From NCBI RefSeq assembly GCF_004345565.1, contig NZ_SLWA01000012.1:96688-160687 (forward strand): DNA of 64,000 nucleotides, read 5' to 3'. The notes under the pieces are model-generated. The model saw only the letters and a program-made list of their open reading frames with translations, was not told the origin of the DNA and made no database searches. Made by a program: the position numbers and the translations under genes. Below, piece by piece: positions 25,033-32,541 of the stretch. The DNA comes from Flavobacterium circumlabens. GTDB lineage: Bacteria; Bacteroidota; Bacteroidia; Flavobacteriales; Flavobacteriaceae. Position 1 is the stretch's first letter; every line of letters starts with the position of its first letter.

Positions 25033-25539
25033 AGGAATACACTACGTTTTAAGTAGTAACATATTATATTTACATTCTCAATTGAGGAGTTTGCAAATTT
25101 ACATACAATATTCTTTAAAATAAAATCAATAATATACTATATATCAACATTTTGCATTAATCGAATATTTAAATCTGACATAAAAACTATAAATTGAACC
25201 CGGTAATATCTAAAATAAGTTTTATCTTTAAAAGATCATAAATCTTATTTCAATAGGAATAAAATGACAAAAACATCGATTAAATGCAAATAATATCGAT
25301 TAAATGCATTTTTTTGAAAATTAAATTAAAATTTTCTTACATTTAACTTTCGAAAAAAGTGCTTTTGACGCAAAAGGTTAAGCAATTAAAAATTTAACAT
25401 AAATAAATTAATTTAACAACAGATTTTCCCATAACAATTTTGATATTTTGTCGTTATGTTGTTGTTTTGTTTAATAAAAATAAAATGGGAAAGCCGAAAA
25501 CCATAAAGAGTAGGCAAAAATTAAAAACTCCAAACTTAT
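25033..25539 (+). promoter_or_regulatory. 507-bp AT-rich intergenic region with three ATCGATTAAATGCA-type sites
   Basis: ATCGATTAAATGCA occurs twice as direct repeats (25275-25288 and 25295-25308), exactly 20 bp apart, which is two helical turns. A near-copy in the opposite direction, TGCATTAATCGA, is at 25153-25164. The region separates mtaB from a secreted-protein gene on the other strand, so the sites probably bind a regulator. I see no convincing small open frame or RNA gene. Confidence 0.5.
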
Positions 25540-26061
25540 ATGAAAGCATTTTTACCCACAATCTGCTTGATGTTCTTAACCATTTTCAGTTCGCAAGCGC
25601 AAACTGCTGCTGCTCCGGCTACTAATCCGTTCCCATCAATTAGTACATTAACAAGCTGGGCCAGTTTAAATTCTCAATCACAGTTTGATATTGCAATTCG
25701 TGCTGTGGGGTTTAAATTTGAAGTAAAAGAACCAGGAGAAGGATCTACTGCATACACTTACATCCGCAAAGTAATGGTAAATGAAGTGAACTATACGGAT
25801 AGAATTGTTTACAGAATTACCAATAATAATTCTGCAAGTATTATCTCATTAGTAACTGCTTCTACTGATTTAGTTAGTTTGTACACACCGCAATTGGCAA
25901 CTTTTAAAAACAACAATTGTAAAACAGAAATGTCTAAAGACAAAAACACAACTTGTACTTGTTACGAAAGTGTAAATTTTGCAATTGATCTTTGTGACGA
26001 ACGCGTAAAATTAACAATGGGTGACGGAAATAAATATTTTGTTTCTGTAGCCAAAAAATAG
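25540..26061 (+). CDS. secreted hypothetical protein
   Basis: A 173-residue protein with a signal peptide (MKAFLPTICLMFLTIFSSQAQ). The mature part has four cysteines close to the C-terminus (NNNCKTEMS, TTCTCYESV, IDLCDERV), which could form disulfides in the periplasm. No known domain is recognisable. The long upstream gap with repeated sites suggests it is tightly controlled. It is alone and convergent with the GNAT gene across a hairpin. Confidence 0.72.
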   Translation: MKAFLPTICLMFLTIFSSQAQTAAAPATNPFPSISTLTSWASLNSQSQFDIAIRAVGFKFEVKEPGEGSTAYTYIRKVMVNEVNYTDRIVYRITNNNSASIISLVTASTDLVSLYTPQLATFKNNNCKTEMSKDKNTTCTCYESVNFAIDLCDERVKLTMGDGNKYFVSVAKK

Positions 26062-26099
26062 TTCTGAATATTTCAGAAAGATAAACTTCGAGCTGTTTT

Positions 26100-26143
26100 C
26101 CAAATCTTTTTAAATCTTCAGGAGTAAGTTTAAAAAGATTTGG
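26100..26143. terminator. hairpin between the secreted protein and GNAT genes
   Basis: CCAAATCTTTTTAAA (26100-26114) and TTTAAAAAGATTTGG (26129-26143) are perfect 15-bp inverted arms with a 14-bp loop between convergent genes. Confidence 0.7.
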
Positions 26144-26159
26144 GATGCATTTCTTAGGA

Positions 26160-26687
26160 TTACAAGTTGGGATTTTTTAATTCGTACCAAACATCCGATT
26201 CTCCTTCATATTCGAAAGAATTTACATATTGCAATCCCAGCTTTTCTAAAATTCTTCTGGAATTCTCATTTCCGGCATTTGCATACGCATAAAGAGACTC
26301 TGCTTTCATTACCTTAAAAGCATAATCTATAAAAGCTTTCCCGGCTTCGGTAGCATATCCTTTTCTCCAGTGTTTTTCGATGAAACGATAGCCTATTTCA
26401 TAAAAGTCTTTATGATTATTGATTTCAGTGGTTATAAATTTGATTCCCGACCAGCCCAAAAATTCATTGGTTTCTTTTAGGATAACTGCCCAACGACCTG
26501 TATCAAAATCTTTATATTGCTGCTGAACAAACTCAATGTAAGCAAGACTTTCATCAATATGGGTAATAGGTTTATTTCCTAAATAAGTATGCACATTTGG
26601 ATTAGATTCCAATTCAAACATTCCTTCCACATCCGAAAGAAGAAATTCCCTCAAGATTAAGCGTTCCGTTTCGATCGGATCTTTCAT
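26160..26687 (-). CDS. GNAT acetyltransferase (RimJ/RimL type)
   Basis: A 175-residue protein starting MKDPIETERLILREFLLSDVEGMFEL, the usual opening of RimJ/RimL-like acetyltransferases. The acetyl-CoA loop is at FIEKHWRKGYATEAGKAFIDYAF (Q/RxxGxG/A variant RKGYAT). NAGNENSRRILEKLGLQYVN is the conserved C-terminal motif. Substrates range from ribosomal protein N-termini to small amines; none can be assigned. It starts 6 bp after the HAD gene's stop, so the two form an operon. Confidence 0.87.
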   Translation of the reverse strand: MKDPIETERLILREFLLSDVEGMFELESNPNVHTYLGNKPITHIDESLAYIEFVQQQYKDFDTGRWAVILKETNEFLGWSGIKFITTEINNHKDFYEIGYRFIEKHWRKGYATEAGKAFIDYAFKVMKAESLYAYANAGNENSRRILEKLGLQYVNSFEYEGESDVWYELKNPNL

Positions 26688-26693
26688 CAGAAA

Positions 26694-27497
26694 TTAATTT
26701 AAAATGTAACGCTGCACTACCTCAGCAACTCCGTCATTATTATTGGAAGCAACAATCAGATTGGCTCTGTCGCGTAATTCCGGGGTTACATTATCAACCC
26801 AAACGCCAAGTCCGGCATATTCAATCATCGTAAGATCGTTTCCGGCGTTTCCTACTGCAATAATTTCACTTTGGTGAATATTGAGCTTAGCCGCCAGAAG
26901 TTTCAGACTCGCCGCTTTATCGATTCCGTTTTGCGCTGCTTCCAGGAAAAAAGGCTTAGACATGGCAATACTTAAATGAGGCATTGCTATTTTTAAATCC
27001 TGCTCTACTTTTTTTAAATAAGAAGGTTCTTCCAATAAAATACATTTAACTGCCGGTCTGTTTACGGCATCCTTGAAACTTGATACTTTGCGATGTGGCA
27101 ATCCTGTTATTTCTTTTTCTATTTCGATATATTCCGAATCGGTTTCACTGATAATTTCATTATCAAGATAAGTAATAATGTGGGTTTTCATCTTCACACT
27201 ATAATCGTACAATTCATGAATCTGTTCGATCGTTAGCTTTTGCTCAAATAAAATAAGATCGTCTTTTACCGTACTAATAATAGCTCCGTTAAATGAAATG
27301 AGAAACGAATCGTTTAAATCTAATTCTAATTCTTTGGCATAAGCAGTCATTGCAGAAGTGGGGCGACCGGAAGCCAAAACCACGTAAACACCTTTTGCCT
27401 GAGCTTCAATAAGTACTTTTTTATTTAATTCCGAAATTTTATGATCGTCATTCAACAAGGTATCATCCATGTCGAGTACCAGCATTTTATATTGCAT
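26694..27497 (-). CDS. Cof-type HAD-IIB phosphatase
   Basis: A 267-residue HAD hydrolase. Motif I is LDMDDTLLN (residues 8-16, nucleophile Asp), motif II is VLASGRPTSA, and motifs III and IV are the Lys in GIDKAASL and AVGNAGNDLTMIEYAG. A type IIB cap sits between motifs II and III. Relatives (YidA, Cof) dephosphorylate sugar phosphates or FMN. It heads a two-gene operon with the GNAT gene. The gap upstream holds a word-repeat hairpin. Confidence 0.9.
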   Translation of the reverse strand: MQYKMLVLDMDDTLLNDDHKISELNKKVLIEAQAKGVYVVLASGRPTSAMTAYAKELELDLNDSFLISFNGAIISTVKDDLILFEQKLTIEQIHELYDYSVKMKTHIITYLDNEIISETDSEYIEIEKEITGLPHRKVSSFKDAVNRPAVKCILLEEPSYLKKVEQDLKIAMPHLSIAMSKPFFLEAAQNGIDKAASLKLLAAKLNIHQSEIIAVGNAGNDLTMIEYAGLGVWVDNVTPELRDRANLIVASNNNDGVAEVVQRYILN

Positions 27498-27507
27498 GTT
27501 TTTTTTA

Positions 27508-27624
27508 GTTTTAAGTCGCAGTCTCAGTGGACAGTGTTGTAACTGTGAACTGAGACTGATTACTTTTACTTACTTTATATCAATCTGTTTTCTACACTGA
27601 GACTGAAAACTGAGACTGAAGACT
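27508..27624. repeat. reiterated-word inverted repeat (word ACTGAGACTG)
   Basis: CAGTCTCAGT (27519-27528) is matched by three forward copies of ACTGAGACTG (27549-27558, 27596-27605, 27609-27618). This allows several alternative hairpins. It fills the gap between the DUF2007 and HAD genes, which read the same way. Confidence 0.75.
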
Positions 27625-27627
27625 TAT

Positions 27628-27846
27628 TTAAATACTCATTCTGAAATCCTCGATAACAGGATTTGCTTTTGCGAAATCGGTTTCTTGTATAAAGACCTCT
27701 ACTGCCAAATCGGTTTGTCCAAAACCACCTAATCTTGCCGATTGGATATTATCTTTTTTTGCAGTTTCTACTCCTGCTTCTTCTAATCTTTGCTGTAAGG
27801 CAATCGCTAAAACTTCACTTCCTGAAAACACCTTCATTAATCCCAT
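27628..27846 (-). CDS. DUF2007-domain small protein
   Basis: A 72-residue protein (MGLMKVFSGSEVLAIALQQRLEEAGVETAKKDN...). The pattern of one short strand, a helix that spans the protein from residues 10-25 and the GGFGQTDLAVEVFIQETDFAKA end is typical of DUF2007, a ferredoxin-like fold named a putative signal transducer. A second Met at codon 4 (27837) is an alternative start. It is flanked on both sides by copies of the ACTGAGACTG word. Confidence 0.82.
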   Translation of the reverse strand: MGLMKVFSGSEVLAIALQQRLEEAGVETAKKDNIQSARLGGFGQTDLAVEVFIQETDFAKANPVIEDFRMSI

Positions 27847-27894
27847 AACATTTTATTTTTTTATTAATTAGTATATTTTTTAATAACAGCGCTT

Positions 27895-27931
27895 GATTCC
27901 AACACTGTTAACTGAGACTGAGACTTGAGAC
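27895..27931. repeat. one-sided word repeat ACTGAGACTGAGACTTGAGACT
   Basis: Copies of ACTGAGACT run from 27911 up to the stop codon of the DEAD-like gene. It is the same word as at 27508-27624, on the other side of the DUF2007 gene. No local opposite arm is seen. Confidence 0.6.
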
Positions 27932-28597
27932 TTATTCCTCTTCTTCAATCTGATCTTCTTCTTCGTCCAGTTCTTCTTCACCTTCTTCATCCATATCAAA
28001 AAGGTAAGGCTCCAGTAACATTTTGTCAGCCAAAATTTCGATACGTTCCGTTAATTCTTCTGCAAAAATAATACGTTGTGTTTTTGCGATACTGTTAGAA
28101 ATACGCATGATTTTAGTTTCATGACGCAATTTGAGAATTGGATCTGCATCATCCAGAATAAACATTTTAAGACGGTTTACGTTATAACCTGCAGTCGTAA
28201 ACATATCGCTCAATTTATTTGGCGTTCCGATTAAAACATCAACTCCGGTAGAAATATAGTTTTTATCGTAGTCCATATCGCCTTTGTCATGAACACCATA
28301 TACTTCAAGGTTGGTATATTTTCCGTATTTCGCAAAAAGCTCCACCATTTCCAATACCTTGGTTTTGTCTTCAACAATAATTAAAGCTCTTGGTGATTCT
28401 TCTACCTGACCCGCCAATTGCTGAATGACGTTCAAAACAATTGTCGTTGATTTTCCACTTTCTTTCGGGGAAAGAACAATACAGTCAGAACCGCTTTTTA
28501 TAGTCGAAAAAGTTTCTTTCTGTAATATGTTAGGTTCCGTCAGACCGTTTTCTATTAAGGCGTCCTGTAACTTCTCGTTTATTTTTTTTAGTTTCAT
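27932..28597 (-). CDS. single-domain DEAD-box-like protein with acidic tail
   Basis: A 221-residue protein that aligns with only the first RecA-like domain of DEAD-box helicases. Motif Q-like ITPNILQKETF appears as LTEPNILQKETF, the P-loop is altered (LSPKESGKSTT), motif Ib is GTPNKLSDM, and the DEAD box reads ILDDADPI. The second helicase domain is absent; instead there is an acidic tail (DMDEEGEEELDEEEDQIEEEE). It may bind ATP or RNA without unwinding. The start is ATG 28597 (MKLKKINEKL); earlier in-frame codons translate the word repeat. Confidence 0.8.
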   Translation of the reverse strand: MKLKKINEKLQDALIENGLTEPNILQKETFSTIKSGSDCIVLSPKESGKSTTIVLNVIQQLAGQVEESPRALIIVEDKTKVLEMVELFAKYGKYTNLEVYGVHDKGDMDYDKNYISTGVDVLIGTPNKLSDMFTTAGYNVNRLKMFILDDADPILKLRHETKIMRISNSIAKTQRIIFAEELTERIEILADKMLLEPYLFDMDEEGEEELDEEEDQIEEEE

Positions 28598-28611
28598 TTT
28601 TTTAATGCTGT

Positions 28612-28762
28612 AAGCTGTAGGCTGTAGGCTATAAGCTACTTGCCATAAGCAAATTGATTTATTATTTAATGCTATAGGCTTTAAGCTATAAGCTGTAGGC
28701 CCCATGCAATTACTTTATTTTTTTTCACTTTCTGGCTTATGGCTTATAGCCTAAAGCATATT
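28612..28762. repeat. reiterated-word inverted repeat (word TAAGCTATAGGC)
   Basis: Copies such as GCTGTAAGCTGTAGGC (from 28612), GGCTTTAAGCTATAAGC (28677-28695) and the reverse form GGCTTATGGCTTATAGCC (28734-28751) alternate across the 174-bp gap. Several mutually exclusive hairpins are possible between the two co-directional genes. Confidence 0.75.
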
Positions 28763-28771
28763 GCCCTTTTT

Positions 28772-29935
28772 CTATTTTGTGGCAAACATTTTTACGTCCG
28801 TTTCTGAGATTTCGTTTCCGCCCAGGATAATCAGTCTTTCGATTACATTTCGAAGCTCACGAATATTTCCTGTCCAGTCATATTCCTGTAATAATTGTAT
28901 GGCCTGCACAGAAAACACTTTGACAGCATTCCCCTGCTCCGATGCGATTTTCTCTGTAAAATGCGTAATCAAGGCCGGAATATCTTCACGTCTTTCATTT
29001 AATGGGGGAACTTTAATTAAAATCACAGCCAGTCTGTGGTATAAATCTTCACGGAAACGACCTTCGGCAATTTCTGTTTTTAAATCTTTATTGGTTGCTG
29101 CAACCACGCGGACATCTACTTTTATATCTTTTTCGGCTCCGACTCTGGTAATCATACTTTCCTGAAGAGCCCTTAAAACCTTGGCTTGTGCCGAAAGACT
29201 CATATCGCCAATTTCATCTAAGAAAATAGTTCCTTTATCTGCTGCTTCAAACTTTCCGGCACGATCTTTCACTGCCGATGTAAAAGCACCTTTTACATGT
29301 CCGAACAATTCACTTTCGATGAGCTCACTTGGAATCGCCGCACAGTTTACTTCAATCAAAGGAAAATTAGCACGTTCACTTTTTTCATGTAACTGATGTG
29401 CTACTAATTCTTTTCCTGTTCCGTTTGGACCTGTAATTAAAACTCTGGCTTCGGTTGGCGCTACCTTATCAATCATTACTTTAATATGACTGATTGCCTC
29501 GCTTTCCCCCACCATTTCATAATTCTTACTGACTTTTTTCTTCAGGATTTTATTCTCAACTACAAGTTGTTTTTTATCTAAGGCATTACGAACCGTATTT
29601 AATAAACGGTTTAAATCCGGTGGTTTTGAAATATAATCAAAAGCCCCCAGACGCATGGTATGAATCGCCGTTTCCATATCGCCGTGACCTGAAATCATAA
29701 CCATCGGAATTTCCGGTTTTATTTTTTTGGTTTCTTCCAAAACATCAACTCCATCCATCTTTGGCATTTTGATATCACACAAAACCAAATCGTAGTCGTT
29801 GTTTTTTATTTTTTCAAGACCCGCAACACCATCTTCGGCTTCCTCTACCTGATATGTATCGTTTTCTTCTGATAAAATCTTCACCAAAACTCTTCTGATC
29901 GCTGCTTCGTCTTCTATAATTAGTATTTTACTCAT
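28772..29935 (-). CDS. NtrC-type response regulator without DNA-binding domain
   Basis: A 387-residue protein: a receiver domain (1-120, phosphoacceptor Asp54 in LCDIKMP, Lys104 in YISKPP) and a sigma-54 AAA+ domain (about 140-380). The AAA+ part has Walker A GPNGTGKE (169-176), the sigma-54 loop GAFTSA (216-221, usually GAFTGA) and Walker B GTIFLDE (235-241). It ends at the AAA+ lid (WTGNIRELRNVIERLII), lacking the Fis-type helix-turn-helix of about 50 residues. It would therefore activate sigma-54 from solution or through a partner. No histidine kinase gene is adjacent. Confidence 0.92.
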   Translation of the reverse strand: MSKILIIEDEAAIRRVLVKILSEENDTYQVEEAEDGVAGLEKIKNNDYDLVLCDIKMPKMDGVDVLEETKKIKPEIPMVMISGHGDMETAIHTMRLGAFDYISKPPDLNRLLNTVRNALDKKQLVVENKILKKKVSKNYEMVGESEAISHIKVMIDKVAPTEARVLITGPNGTGKELVAHQLHEKSERANFPLIEVNCAAIPSELIESELFGHVKGAFTSAVKDRAGKFEAADKGTIFLDEIGDMSLSAQAKVLRALQESMITRVGAEKDIKVDVRVVAATNKDLKTEIAEGRFREDLYHRLAVILIKVPPLNERREDIPALITHFTEKIASEQGNAVKVFSVQAIQLLQEYDWTGNIRELRNVIERLIILGGNEISETDVKMFATK

Positions 29936-29940
29936 TTCTT

Positions 29941-30033
29941 TTTGAGGTTCTAAGGTTCTGAGTTGCTAAGGTTCTGAGTTTTTTTTAAAAAGAAGCTAAC
30001 TTAGCGACTTAGTACCTCAGAACCTTAGCAGCT
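29941..30033. repeat. reiterated-word inverted repeat (word GCTAAGGTTCTGAG)
   Basis: GCTAAGGTTCTGAG (29965-29978) and CTCAGAACCTTAGC (30016-30029) are perfect. A second left copy (GGTTCTAAGGTTCTGAG, 29946-29962) and a second right copy (CTTAGCGACTTAG) extend the structure. It lies between two minus-strand genes. The word is the same type as at 6964-7088. Confidence 0.75.
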
Positions 30034-30042
30034 TTAAAAAAA

Positions 30043-31359
30043 TTAATATTTAAGCCATCTGTATAATTCCTTCCAGGTTGGTTTCTTGCCGTAAATTAAG
30101 ATACCGACACGGTAAATTTTTGCGGCAAACCAGACTACAAGGAAAAAGGTAGCAAACAATAATGATACCGAAATCGCAATTTGCCACCACGGCACTCCAA
30201 ACGGAAGTCGCATCAGCATTACAATTGGTGAGGTTAGCGGAATCATTGAAAATACTACTGCTATAGTTCCGTGCGGATCGTTCACGACAGTGAAAAAACC
30301 GATGTAAACACTCAAAATAAGCGGCATGATAATAGGCAAAAGAAATTGTTGAGAATCGGTCTGATTGTCAACAGCAGCTCCAATGGCGGCATAAAATGAA
30401 CTGTATAAAAAATAACCTCCGATAAAATAAACCACAAAACCAATTAATATACTGGCAATTGGTAAATTCCATAATTCGGCAATATACATTTGCGCCGGTC
30501 CTGATAATTCCTGTTGTGCAGAATGCATTAGTTCGGGTGAAATTCTGGCGGTTGGTACGACATTTACGCCAAAAAACGCAGAAGCGGCAAACATTAATCC
30601 CAGTCCAATAATCGCCCAGATCATAAATTGTAATAATCCTGCCAGTGAAGTTCCAACGATTTTACCAATCATTAACTGAAAGGGCTTTACGGACGAAATT
30701 ATGATTTCGATGATCCTGTTTGTTTTTTCTTCGATGACACTTCGCATCACCATATTTCCATAAATGATAATAAACATCATAATCAAATATCCGAATGCGC
30801 CTCCGATTCCGATTTTTATTTCGTTCAGACCTTTCAGACTTTCTTCTCCGGAAGATTTCGCCAGATGAATATTGACTTCTGCCTGTGCTTTCTGAATGGC
30901 TAAAGTATCCAGTTTAGCATGCTCCAGATTAATTTTTGTGATTTTTGATGCGATGACATCCTGTGTGTTTTCTATAAAAGAAATACTCGGACTGTTATTG
31001 GAAATATAGTCGATCCTGTTTTCCAGCTCTTTAAAATTATCGGTTTTAGGGATAATAATTAAACCATTGAAATTTTCTTTGGTGATACTGTCTTTCAGTG
31101 CTTTTACCTCTATTTCAGATAAATTCAGATATTTATATTCGCCATCTTTCTTGTTCTGTTTTACAAAATCGCCTGCAAATAAACCTGTTTCATCATGAAT
31201 TGCAATTCGTTTGGTTTCGGCTTTCATTGAACTCAGATAACCAATAAAACCGGCTATTGCCACAAACAATATCGGACTTAAAAAAGTCATGACAACAAAA
31301 GATTTATTGCGGACTTTGGCAATAAATTCTCTTTTTATAATTAATGAAATGATGCTCAT
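30043..31359 (-). CDS. ABC exporter permease, NatB type
   Basis: A 438-residue ABC-2 permease. One N-terminal membrane helix (SFVVMTFLSPILFVAIAGFIGYL) is followed by a large extracytoplasmic domain (about 45-190) and five or six C-terminal helices. GNMVMRSVIEEKTNRIIEIIISSVKPFQLMIGKIVG is the conserved cytoplasmic loop of the Na+/antibiotic exporter permeases. Its partner ATPase gene lies directly upstream. NatAB in B. subtilis exports Na+; the substrate here is unproven. An inverted repeat separates it from the ATPase gene, which could tune the ratio of the two products. Confidence 0.87.
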   Translation of the reverse strand: MSIISLIIKREFIAKVRNKSFVVMTFLSPILFVAIAGFIGYLSSMKAETKRIAIHDETGLFAGDFVKQNKKDGEYKYLNLSEIEVKALKDSITKENFNGLIIIPKTDNFKELENRIDYISNNSPSISFIENTQDVIASKITKINLEHAKLDTLAIQKAQAEVNIHLAKSSGEESLKGLNEIKIGIGGAFGYLIMMFIIIYGNMVMRSVIEEKTNRIIEIIISSVKPFQLMIGKIVGTSLAGLLQFMIWAIIGLGLMFAASAFFGVNVVPTARISPELMHSAQQELSGPAQMYIAELWNLPIASILIGFVVYFIGGYFLYSSFYAAIGAAVDNQTDSQQFLLPIIMPLILSVYIGFFTVVNDPHGTIAVVFSMIPLTSPIVMLMRLPFGVPWWQIAISVSLLFATFFLVVWFAAKIYRVGILIYGKKPTWKELYRWLKY

Positions 31360-31371
31360 TTTTTAGATTAG

Positions 31372-31455
31372 TTAGATTTTTAGACTTCTTAGATTGTTAG
31401 ATTTTTTGCTTCCTGGATTTAGTCTAAAAATCTAAGAAGTCTAACGATCTAAAGA
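31372..31455. repeat. reiterated-word inverted repeat (word TTAGATT) between the ABC genes
   Basis: TTAGACTTCTTAGATT (31380-31395) and AATCTAAGAAGTCTAA (31429-31444) are perfect 16-bp arms. Extra copies of TTAGATT lie on the left and of AGATCTA on the right. It sits inside what should be one operon (ATPase then permease). Confidence 0.78.
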
Positions 31456-31456
31456 T

Positions 31457-32377
31457 CTATTCCATTACTGTTTGAATAAAAATATCGTTTACGCTTGGAA
31501 TTTTCTCTACAAAATGCGTCACTTGCCCGCGTTGTGTCAGCAGATGTAATAATTCATTTGGCGTCGCATTTCCTATTTGAATATCGAGTTTTAGATCATC
31601 ATTTAATGATTTAAAACTTGCCGGCGAAACGGTAAATTTCTGTGTAATATCATACATCAGGCCTTCGACATTGCTCGTCAGTATTCCAACTTCGAAACTG
31701 TTTGTTTTAAACTGACGCTTAACATCGACCAATTTCCCTTCGATTAACTTATTTGATTTATGAATTAAAGCAATATGATCACAAAGTTCTTCAACACTTT
31801 CCATTCGATGCGTTGAGAAAATAATGGTGGCGCCCTGCTCTTTCAAAGCTAAAATTTCATCCTTAATCACATTGGCATTAACAGGGTCAAAACCTGAAAA
31901 GGGTTCATCAAAAATCAGCAATTTAGGTTTATGAAGTACACAAACCACAAATTGAATTTTCTGTGCCATTCCTTTCGAAAGCTCCTGAATCTTTTTGTTC
32001 CACCAGCCCTGAATTCCTAAGCGGTCAAACCAGTATTCCAATTGTATTTTGGCTTCGGCTTTAGAAAGTCCTTTCATTTGGGCGAGGTACAAACATTGCT
32101 CCCCCACTTTCATGGAAGTATACAAACCTCTTTCTTCGGGAAGATAACCAATAGTCTGTACGTGTTTGGGCTGCAGTCTTTCTCCGTCCAGAATGACTTC
32201 ACCACTATCGGGCAGTGTAATTTGGTTGATGATTCGGATAAGAGATGTTTTTCCAGCTCCATTAGGACCTAATAGTCCGTAAATACTGCCTTTAGGCACA
32301 TTTAATGAAACTTCGTTAAGCGCTACATAATCACCGTATTGTTTTACGACTTTATGTACTTCGAGTAAGTTGCTCAT
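31457..32377 (-). CDS. ABC exporter ATP-binding protein, NatA type
   Basis: A 306-residue ATPase: Walker A GPNGAGKTS (about 38-46), Q-loop, signature LSKGMAQKIQ, Walker B LLIFDEPFSGFDP and the switch His in STHRMES. After residue 215 comes the extra C-terminal domain found in drug and Na+ exporter ATPases. It pairs with the permease gene just downstream. Its upstream region holds a near -7 box (TACTTTTA, minus strand, about 32430), a perfect 16-bp palindrome and the dnaJ-side terminator. Confidence 0.9.
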   Translation of the reverse strand: MSNLLEVHKVVKQYGDYVALNEVSLNVPKGSIYGLLGPNGAGKTSLIRIINQITLPDSGEVILDGERLQPKHVQTIGYLPEERGLYTSMKVGEQCLYLAQMKGLSKAEAKIQLEYWFDRLGIQGWWNKKIQELSKGMAQKIQFVVCVLHKPKLLIFDEPFSGFDPVNANVIKDEILALKEQGATIIFSTHRMESVEELCDHIALIHKSNKLIEGKLVDVKRQFKTNSFEVGILTSNVEGLMYDITQKFTVSPASFKSLNDDLKLDIQIGNATPNELLHLLTQRGQVTHFVEKIPSVNDIFIQTVME

Positions 32378-32454
32378 GCTGTTTTCAGGATTTTCTGCGT
32401 CAATTAGATCTTTTGTGGTCTTCGTGTGTAAAAGTAAATAATTCGAAGCGAATC

Positions 32455-32507
32455 TGCGTATTAATACGCAAAAAACCCATCCTAATATTTACATTGGGAT
32501 GGGTTTT
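32455..32507. terminator. 16-bp palindrome followed by a terminator after dnaJ-side/ABC gap
   Basis: TGCGTATTAATACGCA (32455-32470) is a perfect palindrome. It is followed directly by AAAACCCATCC (32472-32482) and GGATGGGTTTT (32497-32507), an 11-bp terminator stem with T-run. On the minus strand this terminator follows dnaJ, and the palindrome lies upstream of the ABC ATPase gene. Confidence 0.75.
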
Positions 32508-32541
32508 ATATGTATTTAAACATTTTGAAAAAAAAGTGTCG

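Noticed and set aside
28598..28705. N-terminal extension of the DEAD-like protein (repeated AYSL/TAYS)
   Set aside because: These codons are the translated word repeat; the family-like sequence begins at ATG 28597.
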